A stretch of 64,000 nt of DNA, from contig JAMLIC010000051.1 in NCBI GenBank assembly GCA_023954375.1, positions 1-64,000 of the forward strand, written 5' to 3'. A model generated the notes under the pieces. The model saw only the letters and a program-made list of their open reading frames with translations, had not been told where the DNA came from and made no database searches. How positions within the stretch are numbered: the first letter of the stretch is position 1; every line of letters begins with the position of its first letter. Both the position numbers and the translations under genes were made by a program. Shown here one piece after another: positions 42,508-50,522 of the stretch. The DNA comes from Planctomycetota bacterium. Its GTDB lineage: Bacteria; Planctomycetota; J058.

Positions 42508-43059
42508 CTAGACCGCCCGGAAGAGCTCGCCGACCTGCAGCGCGAAGCCGGGCAGCAGGGCCGAGGTCAGCGGCGCGTCACCCGTGAGGGTGCGCGGCGG
42601 CGAGCCGGCGCGCAGGTCGTGGACCGTGACCGCCTGCGCCTCGGGGTCGACGACCCAGTACTCGGCCACGCCGTGCCGCGCGTAGGTCTTGCGCTTCGCG
42701 CCCAGGTCGAGCTGGCGGGTCGAGGGCGAGAGGACCTCGACCACGAGGTCGGGCGCGCCATGGACCCCGTCGTCGGCGATCCGGTCCAGGTGCTCGCGGG
42801 CGACGAACAGCACGTCCGGCTGGAACACGTCGAGCTCGCTCAGGTACACGTCCACCGGCGCCCCGACGACGTCGCCCAGGGCGTCGTCGCGGACGTGCCC
42901 GCGGAGCCGGCTGCCGAGCTCCCACACGAGGGCCTGGTGCCGGTACGACGGCGCGGGGGTCAGCCGGATCAGCTCCCCGTCCACGAGCTGGTGCCGCGGG
43001 CCGCCCTCGGGGAGGGCCCGGTAGTCGTCCGCCGTGACCTTCAGGTCCGCACGGGTCAC
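42508..43059 (-). CDS. Uma2 family (DUF820) PD-(D/E)XK endonuclease
   Basis: 183 residues from GTG 43059. Typical Uma2 layout: TADDYRALPEGGPRHQLVDGE (in two adjoining halves), GELIRLTPAPSYRH, VFQPDVLFVAREH, then APDLVVEVLSPSTR and KRKTYARHGVAEYWVVDPEA. The catalytic set would be Asp in QPDVLF, Glu in VVEVLSPS and Lys in KRKTY. These proteins are multicopy in Planctomycetota and Cyanobacteria; their biological role is not settled. The start overlaps a tiny frame at 43056-43148, and TACGAT lies six bases before GTG. Convergent with the VOC gene. Confidence 0.87.
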   Translation of the reverse strand: MTRADLKVTADDYRALPEGGPRHQLVDGELIRLTPAPSYRHQALVWELGSRLRGHVRDDALGDVVGAPVDVYLSELDVFQPDVLFVAREHLDRIADDGVHGAPDLVVEVLSPSTRQLDLGAKRKTYARHGVAEYWVVDPEAQAVTVHDLRAGSPPRTLTGDAPLTSALLPGFALQVGELFRAV

Positions 43060-43148
43060 GGGGGCATCGTACCCGCGTCGTCCGACGTCGGCGAGGGGCC
43101 GGTCTCGCGCCAGCGTCGCTCGAGGTCGCGCAGGCGCTCGTCGCTCAC
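43056..43148 (-). CDS. Micro-ORF linking the pseudopilin operon to the Uma2 gene
   Basis: 30 residues from GTG 43148: SDERLRDLERRWRETGPSPT and a short tail. It overlaps the stop of the upstream pseudopilin gene (43145) and the start of the Uma2 gene (43059) by four bases each, so it could be a translational bridge. From memory, the LERRWRETG pattern resembles N-terminal segments of Planctomycetota proteins; this may be a truncated remnant. Uncertain. Confidence 0.35.
   Translation of the reverse strand: MSDERLRDLERRWRETGPSPTSDDAGTMPP
43066..43071 (-). promoter_or_regulatory. TACGAT box six bases before the Uma2 GTG start
   Basis: TACGAT, GCCCCC, GTG 43059. It matches the leaderless geometry seen elsewhere, but lies inside the micro-ORF, so translational coupling is an alternative. 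Confidence 0.3.
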
Positions 43149-43675
43149 TGCCGGCGCGTGGCCCGCGGGCGGGGGTTGTCGACGTGCGCGAGGTTGCGGA
43201 AGAGGACCGCGGCGAACGAGGCGCTCCTGCGCTGCCCCTGGTCGGACCAGCGCACGTCGACCTCGACCAGGAACTCCCAGGGCTGGTCGGGGACGGGGCC
43301 CGGCAGCGGCGTGATCGCCACGTCGTAGCGGTAGTCGGGGTAGACGTCCCACACGGCGTCGTGCTCGATGAACCGCGTCTCGGGCGAGGGCTCGGGCGGC
43401 GGCGGGGTGCCGCGCGGGGCGCTGGCGTGGCGCTCGGCGAGGACGGTGCTCGCCCGCGGGTAGCTCGAGAGGTCGAGGTCGAGGCTCGTGTCGCCCTTGA
43501 GGTCCGCGAGCACGGTGTCGGCGATCAGGGCGGCGTGGACCTGGTGCTCGGCGCGCCGCCCGGCCGAGGCGGCGGCGACGAGGAGCGAGAAGGCGGCCGT
43601 GGCGCCGATCGCCAGGACGCCGAGGGCCACGAGGACCTCGAGGAGCGTGAAGCCGCCGCGCCGGGGCCGGGTCAT
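43145..43675 (-). CDS. GspI-like minor pseudopilin
   Basis: 176 residues from ATG 43675. Prepilin leader TRPRRGG|FTLLEVLVALGVLAIG with Gly8 at -1, Phe at +1 and Glu at +5, the site for prepilin peptidase, followed by the hydrophobic helix. The globular part is ~140 residues with VWDVYPDYRYDVAI and WEFLVEVDVRWSDQG strands. Last pseudopilin of the operon; its ATG overlaps the stop of the GspJ-like gene (ATGA). GspI normally pairs with GspJ and GspK at the pseudopilus tip, and all three are adjacent here. Confidence 0.82.
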   Translation of the reverse strand: MTRPRRGGFTLLEVLVALGVLAIGATAAFSLLVAAASAGRRAEHQVHAALIADTVLADLKGDTSLDLDLSSYPRASTVLAERHASAPRGTPPPPEPSPETRFIEHDAVWDVYPDYRYDVAITPLPGPVPDQPWEFLVEVDVRWSDQGQRRSASFAAVLFRNLAHVDNPRPRATRRQ

Positions 43676-44856
43676 GGCTGCCGCTCCTGGTCGCTCCAGT
43701 CCTCGCGCCAGGCGGGGACGTCGACGATCACGACGAACGTGCGGCCCGCGACGACCTCGACCAGGTCGTGCGCCGCCGCGACCGTGTGGCGGGCGCCGCG
43801 GCCGCCGCGCGCGACGACGACGCGGTCGCGCACGACCTCCTCGTAGCGGATCCACTCGCGGTCGACGAGCAGGTGGCCCTTCGGCGGGAGCCGGCCGGGC
43901 TCCTGCACGTAGAGCTCGGTGTCGCCGGGGGCGACCGGGCGGGTGAGGAAGGTGCTGCTGCCGGCGGCCGGGTGCTCGCGCAGGGTCAGTTCGACGCGCA
44001 CCTTGCCGGGGAAGATGTCGTCGCGCGGGTCGGTGAGCGAGCCGCGGTCGCGGAAGGTGTCGAAGCGCCGCCGGTCGCGCGCGTCCTCGGGCGCGAGCAC
44101 GGCGCGCGTCGAGTCCCAGTAGAGGAGCGGCCCGCTCTTCTCGTCGGGCGCGAGGCGCCGCCGCGGCGGGTGCGACGCGTCCCACGAGGTCGTGTACTGC
44201 GTCCAGAAGCGCAGCTCGAGGTGCAGGACGTCGGCGGCGAACGGCCGCAGCAGCGGCGCGTCGCCGCGCCGGTCGCCCGCGCCGGGCGCCGCGAGCGCCG
44301 CCGGGTCGACGACGATCGGCGGCGCGAGCTCGTAGGCCTCGCCGTCGGCGAACAGGCTCCCGGGCGCGCCGGGCGGCGCCTTGATCCCGCGGTAGAGGAC
44401 GTCGCCCGGGCCGTGGACCCAGGCCACCTCCATGAGGCCGCCCGTGGCGCGCAGGCGCGCCTGGCGCGCCTCGTCGAGGTCGTCGCGGTAGTCGACGACC
44501 CGGTCGGCGCCGATCGTCGTCCCGGCCAGCCCGGTGATCGGGTGCTCGCTCTCGGCCTTGAGCGTGCGCACGAGGAACAGCCGCTGCCGCCCCGCCTCGT
44601 CCTGGTCGCAGAGGAGCCGCGCCTCGACCTCGCCCAGGCCGTCGAGCGGCGTGTCGTGCGGCGCGACCATGGAGCGCAGGTCCTCGGTGAGCTGGGCGAG
44701 GACGGACTGGGCGGCGGCGAACGTCTCCTGCCGCGCCTCGCCGCGGCGCCAGGTGGCGAGGCCGCCGCGGAGGATGACCATGAGCGACGTGCCGAGCACG
44801 AGGAAGATCGACATCGCGACGAGGAGCTCGAGGAGGGTGAAGCCCTTGCGCCTCAA
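43672..44856 (-). CDS. GspJ-like minor pseudopilin, oversized
   Basis: 394 residues from TTG 44856, whose TTGA overlaps the stop of the GspK-like gene; ATG or GTG alternatives in frame are absent nearby. Leader RRKG|FTLLELLVAMSIFLVLG with Gly at -1 and Glu at +5. GspJ proteins usually have about 200 residues; this one has a globular part of ~370, including DVLHLELRFWTQYTTSWDAS and a late strand-rich insert (DREWIRYEEVVRDRVVVARG), so it carries extra domain material. Expected at the tip of the pseudopilus with GspI and GspK. Confidence 0.83.
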   Translation of the reverse strand: MRRKGFTLLELLVAMSIFLVLGTSLMVILRGGLATWRRGEARQETFAAAQSVLAQLTEDLRSMVAPHDTPLDGLGEVEARLLCDQDEAGRQRLFLVRTLKAESEHPITGLAGTTIGADRVVDYRDDLDEARQARLRATGGLMEVAWVHGPGDVLYRGIKAPPGAPGSLFADGEAYELAPPIVVDPAALAAPGAGDRRGDAPLLRPFAADVLHLELRFWTQYTTSWDASHPPRRRLAPDEKSGPLLYWDSTRAVLAPEDARDRRRFDTFRDRGSLTDPRDDIFPGKVRVELTLREHPAAGSSTFLTRPVAPGDTELYVQEPGRLPPKGHLLVDREWIRYEEVVRDRVVVARGGRGARHTVAAAHDLVEVVAGRTFVVIVDVPAWREDWSDQERQP

Positions 44857-47800
44857 TCCGCACGCTCCTCCCGCCGGATCGACTGCGTCTGCTGCCGGTA
44901 GTGCACGCGCACCGCGCCCACGACCGCCGCCCGCTTCCACGCGTCCTCGAAGAACGCCTGCGGCTTGAACGTGATGTAGACCCTGAGCTCGACCCGGTCC
45001 GCCCGCAGCATGACCTCGTTGTCCTGGCGCGGGTCGTCGAACACGTAGAGCCGCCCCGGCAGCCCGGGCCGGTCGGCGGGGTCGGCGTCCCAGCTCGGCG
45101 CGCCATCGACGCGCACGGCGACCTTCACCTCGCAGAAGGGCGAGGGCAGGAGCTCGTCCCACTCGACGCGGGTGACGTAGGCGCCGGTGAGCTCGCGGGC
45201 AGCCTGGAAGAAGACGCCGTCGTAGGACCACGTCCGGTCGGCGTAGCGGTCCTGGACGCGGAAGGGGAGGTCGATCAGCAGGTCGCCCGCCTGCGGCTGC
45301 ACGAGGCTCCCGCCGAACGCGTGGGCGAACGCGCCGCGGTCGAGCGCGTCCACGGGCCGCGTCAGGTGGTCGCCGCCGCGCCCGCGCCCGGCGTAGGGGA
45401 AGGCGCCGTGGAACGGCTGCTCGGCCCAGCGCGCGTGGCTCGTCGCGCCGCGGTCGAGGGCCGCGTAGCCGTCGTGCTCCCGCCACTCGCCGTGGAGCGC
45501 GCGCACCGGCGCCGCCGCGCCGCGGTTGCCGCCGAAGGGGCCGGCGGCGATCGCGTGCGCCGGCCACACGAGCCGCCACGCGAACCCGTCGCCGTGCGCC
45601 TGCGGGGTCGTGCCCAGCGCGCCCCGCAGGAGCGTGACCTGCGCCCAGGCGCCGTTCTCGCCGGGCGGCGTCGACGCGGCCTGCGCGCCGACCACGGCGA
45701 CGACCTCGTCGCCGATCCGGTACAGGCGCCCGCGCTCGAGCTGCCGCGGGTCGTCGCGCAGGAGCGCCGTCGTGGCGGTCGCGTCGAAGGCCATGACCCG
45801 CTCGAGGTTCACGCGCAGCTGGTGGCTCGACAGGTCGTCCACGCGCCCGCCGAGGACGCCCGGGCCACCGGCGACGACGTCGTCCGGCCCCGAGGGCGGG
45901 CGCGCCTGCCCGAGCGTCAGCGCCGGGACCGAGTGCAGGTTCCCGGTCGGCCAGCGCGCCAGGCGGGCGTTGCTCCGCCCGTCGTAAGCGCGGGAGACGA
46001 AGTCGTCGAAGGCCACCAGCCAGCCGTCGCACAGGTCGCCCACGACGCCCAGGGCCGCGAGCGCCGGCGCCGGCGTGGCCGCCGACCGCGCCCCGTGGAC
46101 CACGCGCTGCTCCTCGCGCGGCGGGACGGCGCCCGAGTCGTCGGCGATCGTGACCACGTCGCTCCACCCGGACTCGTCGGCGTCCTCGGCCCGCACGGCG
46201 AACGTCGGGACGACGCGCGTGCCGGCGGCGTGGGCCCCGTCGCGCGGCGGGCGCTGCGTGCCCTTGGTGTGCCGCGCCCCCTCCAGCACCCCGGCCAGCC
46301 GCTGCGCCACGGGGGGCGGCATGAGGGCCGGCAGGAGCCGGCCGACGTCCCAGCGCTTGAGCACCTCCTTGAAGGGCTGCCCGACCTCCGGATCGGCCCC
46401 GGCCTGCACCGGCACCGGCAGGAGGCCCGGCGTGGGGCCGAGGTTGCCGTTGCGCTGGAGCATCTCCGAGATCAGCTCGGGCTGGTAGGGGAAGAGCGGC
46501 GTGTTGCGCAGGAGCTGGGTGAGCTGCTGCACGAGCTGCGCGACCTGCGGCGGCGCCCCCGCCGGCACGGGCGGCGGGAAGGCCAGCGTGTCGAACGGCG
46601 GGATCATCATCAGGCCCAGCGCGGCCAGCCGCGGGTCCTGGCACCTCTGGACCGAGAGCCACTCGGTGTACTCGCCCGGCTGGCCGGGGCTCTGGGTCAG
46701 CGACACGTGGACCCGCGGGTCGGCGATCGTCGGGCGGTCGGGGTAGTCGCTCGGGTCGGTGACGACGATCGACTCGAGGGCCACCGCGCCCCACAGGTAG
46801 TGGGCGCTCGCCGTCGTCCCCTCGACGCCGCGCACGCAGTTGAGCAGCCGCCCGTTCACGGGGTCGATCCCGCGGTAGAGGATCCGCTCCACGGCCACGA
46901 CGCTCGCGTCGCGGTTGCGCGAGATCACGCGCACGATGCCGACCGGCGGCCAGCCGCCCAGGTGGTTCGGCCCGGCGTCGAGGTCGCCGCGCCGCGGGCG
47001 GCCGCCTGCCGGCGCCGCGGGCAGCGGCGCGTCGGGGAAGGCGCCGCACCAGAGCACCGGGACCTCCGTGTCGCCCGGGCCCATGACCTGCGGGTGGAAG
47101 TCGAAGTTGGCGCCCTGCTGGATCACCTGCTGCTGCGTGTAGGTGGGGATCGGCGTGTAGAGGACCGTCGCCGGCGTCGTGCGGGGCAGCGGCTGGACGA
47201 GCGTCGCGCCGCCGCGGCGGACGACCTCGGCGTAGCCGCCCTGGGGCTCGCTCTTGACCCGCGAGTGGTAGCCGTAAGGGATCACGGTCGTGCCGGCCGC
47301 GTGCGGGATCCCCAGCCGCACGTCGACGTTGCGCGGCCGCGGCTCGTTCGGCATCTGCACGACGAACCGCGACGGGCGGCTGCTGCCGCGCTGCGGCCGC
47401 CGCGACGTCGCCGGCGCGCTCGCCGGCGAGACGAGGGTCCCGCCCTGGTCGAGGAGGCTCTGCACCTCGGACACGGCCGGCGTCGAGATCACCAGCGTGT
47501 CGCCCTGCTTCTGCGAGTAGTAGAGGACCTCGCAGGTCGCGTCGAGGTCCCGGTCGGTGTTCGAGAGCCCGCGGTCGTTGGGCGTGGGCAGGCTCGACCA
47601 GCGGTAGCCGCCGACGCGCACCCACCCCGCCGGCGGGAACGCGCTCGCGTCCTCGAGCGTGATGAGCCCCGTCGACGCGTCGATCGCCCGCGCCAGCCGG
47701 CTCCCGAGCGTCACGCGCCCGCCGGCGCGCCCGTCGACGAACAGCGCCAGGTCGTTGGGCTCGGACCCCTTCCAGTGGGCCGCGATGTGGTACCAGTTCC

Positions 47801-50522
47801 CCGCCTGCACCGGCCGCGGGAGCGCGTAGCGCAGCTCCGTCCCGCGCGGCGGCACGCCCAGCGCCGCCGCCTCGCGCACGTCCATGGCCTCGTCGTAGGC
47901 GGCGAGGACGAGCGTCTGGGGGCCGTCGAAGTAGAGCGTCAGCCGGTCGAGCGCGTCGCCGCGCCCGCCGTCGAACACGTAGGCCCGGCCCCCCGCGGCC
48001 GGCGGCGCGTCGACCCGCACCCAGGCGCGGAACGAGCCCGGCCCCAGGGCGTCCTGCGTCGAGCCGTCCTCGCGCGTGAACTGCCGCTGACCCACCTCGG
48101 ACTGCACGACCGTCAGCCCCTGCAAGGGGACGCCGTCGAGCTGGCCCCGGACGTGCCACTCCTCCTGGCGCAGGCACCCGGGGCTGGTCGCCGAGCCCTG
48201 CGCCCAGCGCGGGTCGCGCGCCCGCAGCGGCTGGATGTCGCCCTCGCCGGGCGCGTGGCTCTGCGATGGGAACTCCCACGGCCGCGCCTCGAGCGGCCCC
48301 ATGTAGCGGGGCCCCGTCTGGAGGAGGTTCGACCACGCGTGCGGCAGGAACAGCGACGCGACGTTGCCGCTGCGCGGGTCGGGCCGTATGCCCGGGCCCA
48401 GCGGCCCCGTGACCCACAGCCGGTCGGTGAAGTCCCACTGGCTGTCGATCGTCCACACGAGGTCGCGCGGGGGGGCCACGCGCACCGCCTCGCGGTAGCG
48501 GCGCCGCCCGACCTCGACGCCCTGCGGGTCGTGGACGATCCCCGTGGCCGTGAGCTCGTAGACGTCGCCCGAGGCGTAGCAGAACGGCGCCGTGGCGCGG
48601 AGCAGGTTCGCGTCCATGGGGTCGATGGCGTTGCGCAGCACCGCGTCGACGTCGTGGTCGCCGATCTCCCCGCGGCCGCGCAGGGCGAGCAACAGCCCGC
48701 GCAGCGCCATGTGGTTCGCCGGCGGGTCGTCGATGATCGCCCGCGCGATCGCCCGCGCCTCGGCCGGCGTGACCATCTCGCCGGCCTGCCCGGGCTGCGC
48801 GCGCTGCGCGACGCGGCTCGTGAGGCCCGTGAGGATCGCGCGCAGCACCTCCTCGGACGCCGTGTTCACGTTGATCGGCGCCGGCAGCCGGATGCTCACC
48901 TCGGCCTCGTTCTGGCCGTAGTCGCGGTCGAGCTGCGGGAAGAGGAGCACGTCCGAGTCGCGCCGCACGCCCACGCAGTAGCGGAACTCGGGCGGCGTCG
49001 AGCGGTCGCGCGCCTGCACGCGCACGATCATGTCGGCCGCGAAGCGGCGCGGGTCCTGCAGGCGCAGGCGCGCGTGCTGCTGGTAGGGCTGGAACTCGAC
49101 CCGGTGGTTGACCACCTGCGGCTCGCTCCACGCCTCGCCCAGCGGCGGCGCGTCGGTCGTCATGTAGGGGCGGATCCGCTCCTCGAGCTCGATCCGCCCG
49201 ATCGTCTCGAGGTGCGGCGAGCTGTCGCGCAGCTCCGTCAGCTCGCGCAGCTGCCGCTTGAGCTCGTCCTTCAGCCACTGGTCGAGCTTCGTCGCCCGCT
49301 GGTCGAGCTGCTCGGCGCGCTGCTTGTAGCGCTCGATCAGCGCCCGCCGCGGCTCGTCGCCGAGGCCCTTGAGCTGCTCGTGGGCGCGCAGGACGGCGCG
49401 GTCGCCGCCGAAGCGCTTGAGCCCGTCGATCGGGACGCCCCAGCGCCTGAGCTGCGCCTCGGCCTCCTCGCGGCGCTTCTTCTCCTGCGGCGACTCGTCG
49501 AGGTCCTCGCCCAGCGCCGCGGGGTCGATCCCGGCCGTCAGCACGGTCTCCTGCGTGATCCCCCAGCTGCGCAGGCGCGTGAGGTTCACGCCGTACTGCT
49601 GCAGGGTCAGCGCCGCGCGCAAGGACCCGAACTCCCAGTCGGCGATCCGCCGGATCGCCGCCGGCCCCTCGAAGCGCGCCAGCTGCCCCTCGCGGTCCGT
49701 GCCCACGTGCCGCCAGAGCGCGTCGAACGCCACCTTCCAGCCGCGCCCGTCCTGCACCAGCGCCCCGGCCGGGTGGTAGTCGCGCCGCTGGTCGGCCTCG
49801 TCGGGCGGCGGCCCGCCGGAGAAGAAGGCCCGGCGCGTGAGGCCCAGCAGCGCCGGGCGCGGCGCCTCGCCCGAGCGCGCGGGCGGCAGGAGGCCCACGT
49901 GGCGGTAGACGATGAACTCGCCGCCCACGCGCACGAAGCCGTCGGGCGTGTCGGGGTCGCCGTCCGAGTAGAAGGGGCTCGCGTCCTCGACCGGCAGGGC
50001 CTTGTCCTCGTCGTAGGAGAGGACGGCCGTGGTGATCGTCACGCCGAGCAGGTTGGCGATCGGCTCGGGGCCGCAGGCGTTGAGGTCGATCCGCCCGCGC
50101 GCGTCGGCCACCTCCACCTGCGCCATCTCGCCCGTGGGTGACGCCAGGTCGACCGCGCGGAGCCCCTGCAGGGGGCCGAGCGTCGGGCGCAGCTCGTCGA
50201 GGTCGTCGAGGCCCTCGTCGTCGGAGATGCGGTCGTTGCGCGCCTCGCGCGCGCGCCGCTCCTCGTCGGGGTGCGTGCGCATGAGGTGCGCCACGGCGCG
50301 GTTGCGCGCCGTGTCGGCGAGCTGCCGCGCCCGCACGTCGGCGTGGAAGCCGCGCGCCGAGCGCTCGTGCAGGCGCATGGAGGCCACGAACGGGGCCCCG
50401 ATCGCCAGGAGGGCGGCGATCACGACGACGACGAGGATGAGGGCGGCGCCCTGGCGGCGGCGGCGACGGAGCGGCACGCCGCTCCGTCGCTCGGGCGACG
50501 CGATCGTCACGCGCGGGCTCAT
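44853..50522 (-). CDS. Giant GspK-like pseudopilus tip protein with LamG-like domain
   Basis: 1,889 residues, about six times a usual GspK. The N-terminus is a GspK/PilX-type leader: RRRRQGAALILVVVVIAALL with no Glu at +5, as normal for GspK. Residues ~50-650 hold the GspK-like part, with VEVADARGRIDLNACG and a helix-hairpin region INVNTASEEVLRAIL (about 550-565). From about 825 to 940 there is a LamG/concanavalin-like sandwich (FRAWVRVDAPPAAGGRAYVF, NWYHIAAHWKGSEPNDLALF), then ~950 more residues rich in beta strands with no family I can name. It should sit at the pseudopilus tip and present a very large surface domain. Overlaps both neighbours by four bases. Confidence 0.83.
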   Translation of the reverse strand: MSPRVTIASPERRSGVPLRRRRRQGAALILVVVVIAALLAIGAPFVASMRLHERSARGFHADVRARQLADTARNRAVAHLMRTHPDEERRAREARNDRISDDEGLDDLDELRPTLGPLQGLRAVDLASPTGEMAQVEVADARGRIDLNACGPEPIANLLGVTITTAVLSYDEDKALPVEDASPFYSDGDPDTPDGFVRVGGEFIVYRHVGLLPPARSGEAPRPALLGLTRRAFFSGGPPPDEADQRRDYHPAGALVQDGRGWKVAFDALWRHVGTDREGQLARFEGPAAIRRIADWEFGSLRAALTLQQYGVNLTRLRSWGITQETVLTAGIDPAALGEDLDESPQEKKRREEAEAQLRRWGVPIDGLKRFGGDRAVLRAHEQLKGLGDEPRRALIERYKQRAEQLDQRATKLDQWLKDELKRQLRELTELRDSSPHLETIGRIELEERIRPYMTTDAPPLGEAWSEPQVVNHRVEFQPYQQHARLRLQDPRRFAADMIVRVQARDRSTPPEFRYCVGVRRDSDVLLFPQLDRDYGQNEAEVSIRLPAPINVNTASEEVLRAILTGLTSRVAQRAQPGQAGEMVTPAEARAIARAIIDDPPANHMALRGLLLALRGRGEIGDHDVDAVLRNAIDPMDANLLRATAPFCYASGDVYELTATGIVHDPQGVEVGRRRYREAVRVAPPRDLVWTIDSQWDFTDRLWVTGPLGPGIRPDPRSGNVASLFLPHAWSNLLQTGPRYMGPLEARPWEFPSQSHAPGEGDIQPLRARDPRWAQGSATSPGCLRQEEWHVRGQLDGVPLQGLTVVQSEVGQRQFTREDGSTQDALGPGSFRAWVRVDAPPAAGGRAYVFDGGRGDALDRLTLYFDGPQTLVLAAYDEAMDVREAAALGVPPRGTELRYALPRPVQAGNWYHIAAHWKGSEPNDLALFVDGRAGGRVTLGSRLARAIDASTGLITLEDASAFPPAGWVRVGGYRWSSLPTPNDRGLSNTDRDLDATCEVLYYSQKQGDTLVISTPAVSEVQSLLDQGGTLVSPASAPATSRRPQRGSSRPSRFVVQMPNEPRPRNVDVRLGIPHAAGTTVIPYGYHSRVKSEPQGGYAEVVRRGGATLVQPLPRTTPATVLYTPIPTYTQQQVIQQGANFDFHPQVMGPGDTEVPVLWCGAFPDAPLPAAPAGGRPRRGDLDAGPNHLGGWPPVGIVRVISRNRDASVVAVERILYRGIDPVNGRLLNCVRGVEGTTASAHYLWGAVALESIVVTDPSDYPDRPTIADPRVHVSLTQSPGQPGEYTEWLSVQRCQDPRLAALGLMMIPPFDTLAFPPPVPAGAPPQVAQLVQQLTQLLRNTPLFPYQPELISEMLQRNGNLGPTPGLLPVPVQAGADPEVGQPFKEVLKRWDVGRLLPALMPPPVAQRLAGVLEGARHTKGTQRPPRDGAHAAGTRVVPTFAVRAEDADESGWSDVVTIADDSGAVPPREEQRVVHGARSAATPAPALAALGVVGDLCDGWLVAFDDFVSRAYDGRSNARLARWPTGNLHSVPALTLGQARPPSGPDDVVAGGPGVLGGRVDDLSSHQLRVNLERVMAFDATATTALLRDDPRQLERGRLYRIGDEVVAVVGAQAASTPPGENGAWAQVTLLRGALGTTPQAHGDGFAWRLVWPAHAIAAGPFGGNRGAAAPVRALHGEWREHDGYAALDRGATSHARWAEQPFHGAFPYAGRGRGGDHLTRPVDALDRGAFAHAFGGSLVQPQAGDLLIDLPFRVQDRYADRTWSYDGVFFQAARELTGAYVTRVEWDELLPSPFCEVKVAVRVDGAPSWDADPADRPGLPGRLYVFDDPRQDNEVMLRADRVELRVYITFKPQAFFEDAWKRAAVVGAVRVHYRQQTQSIRREERAD

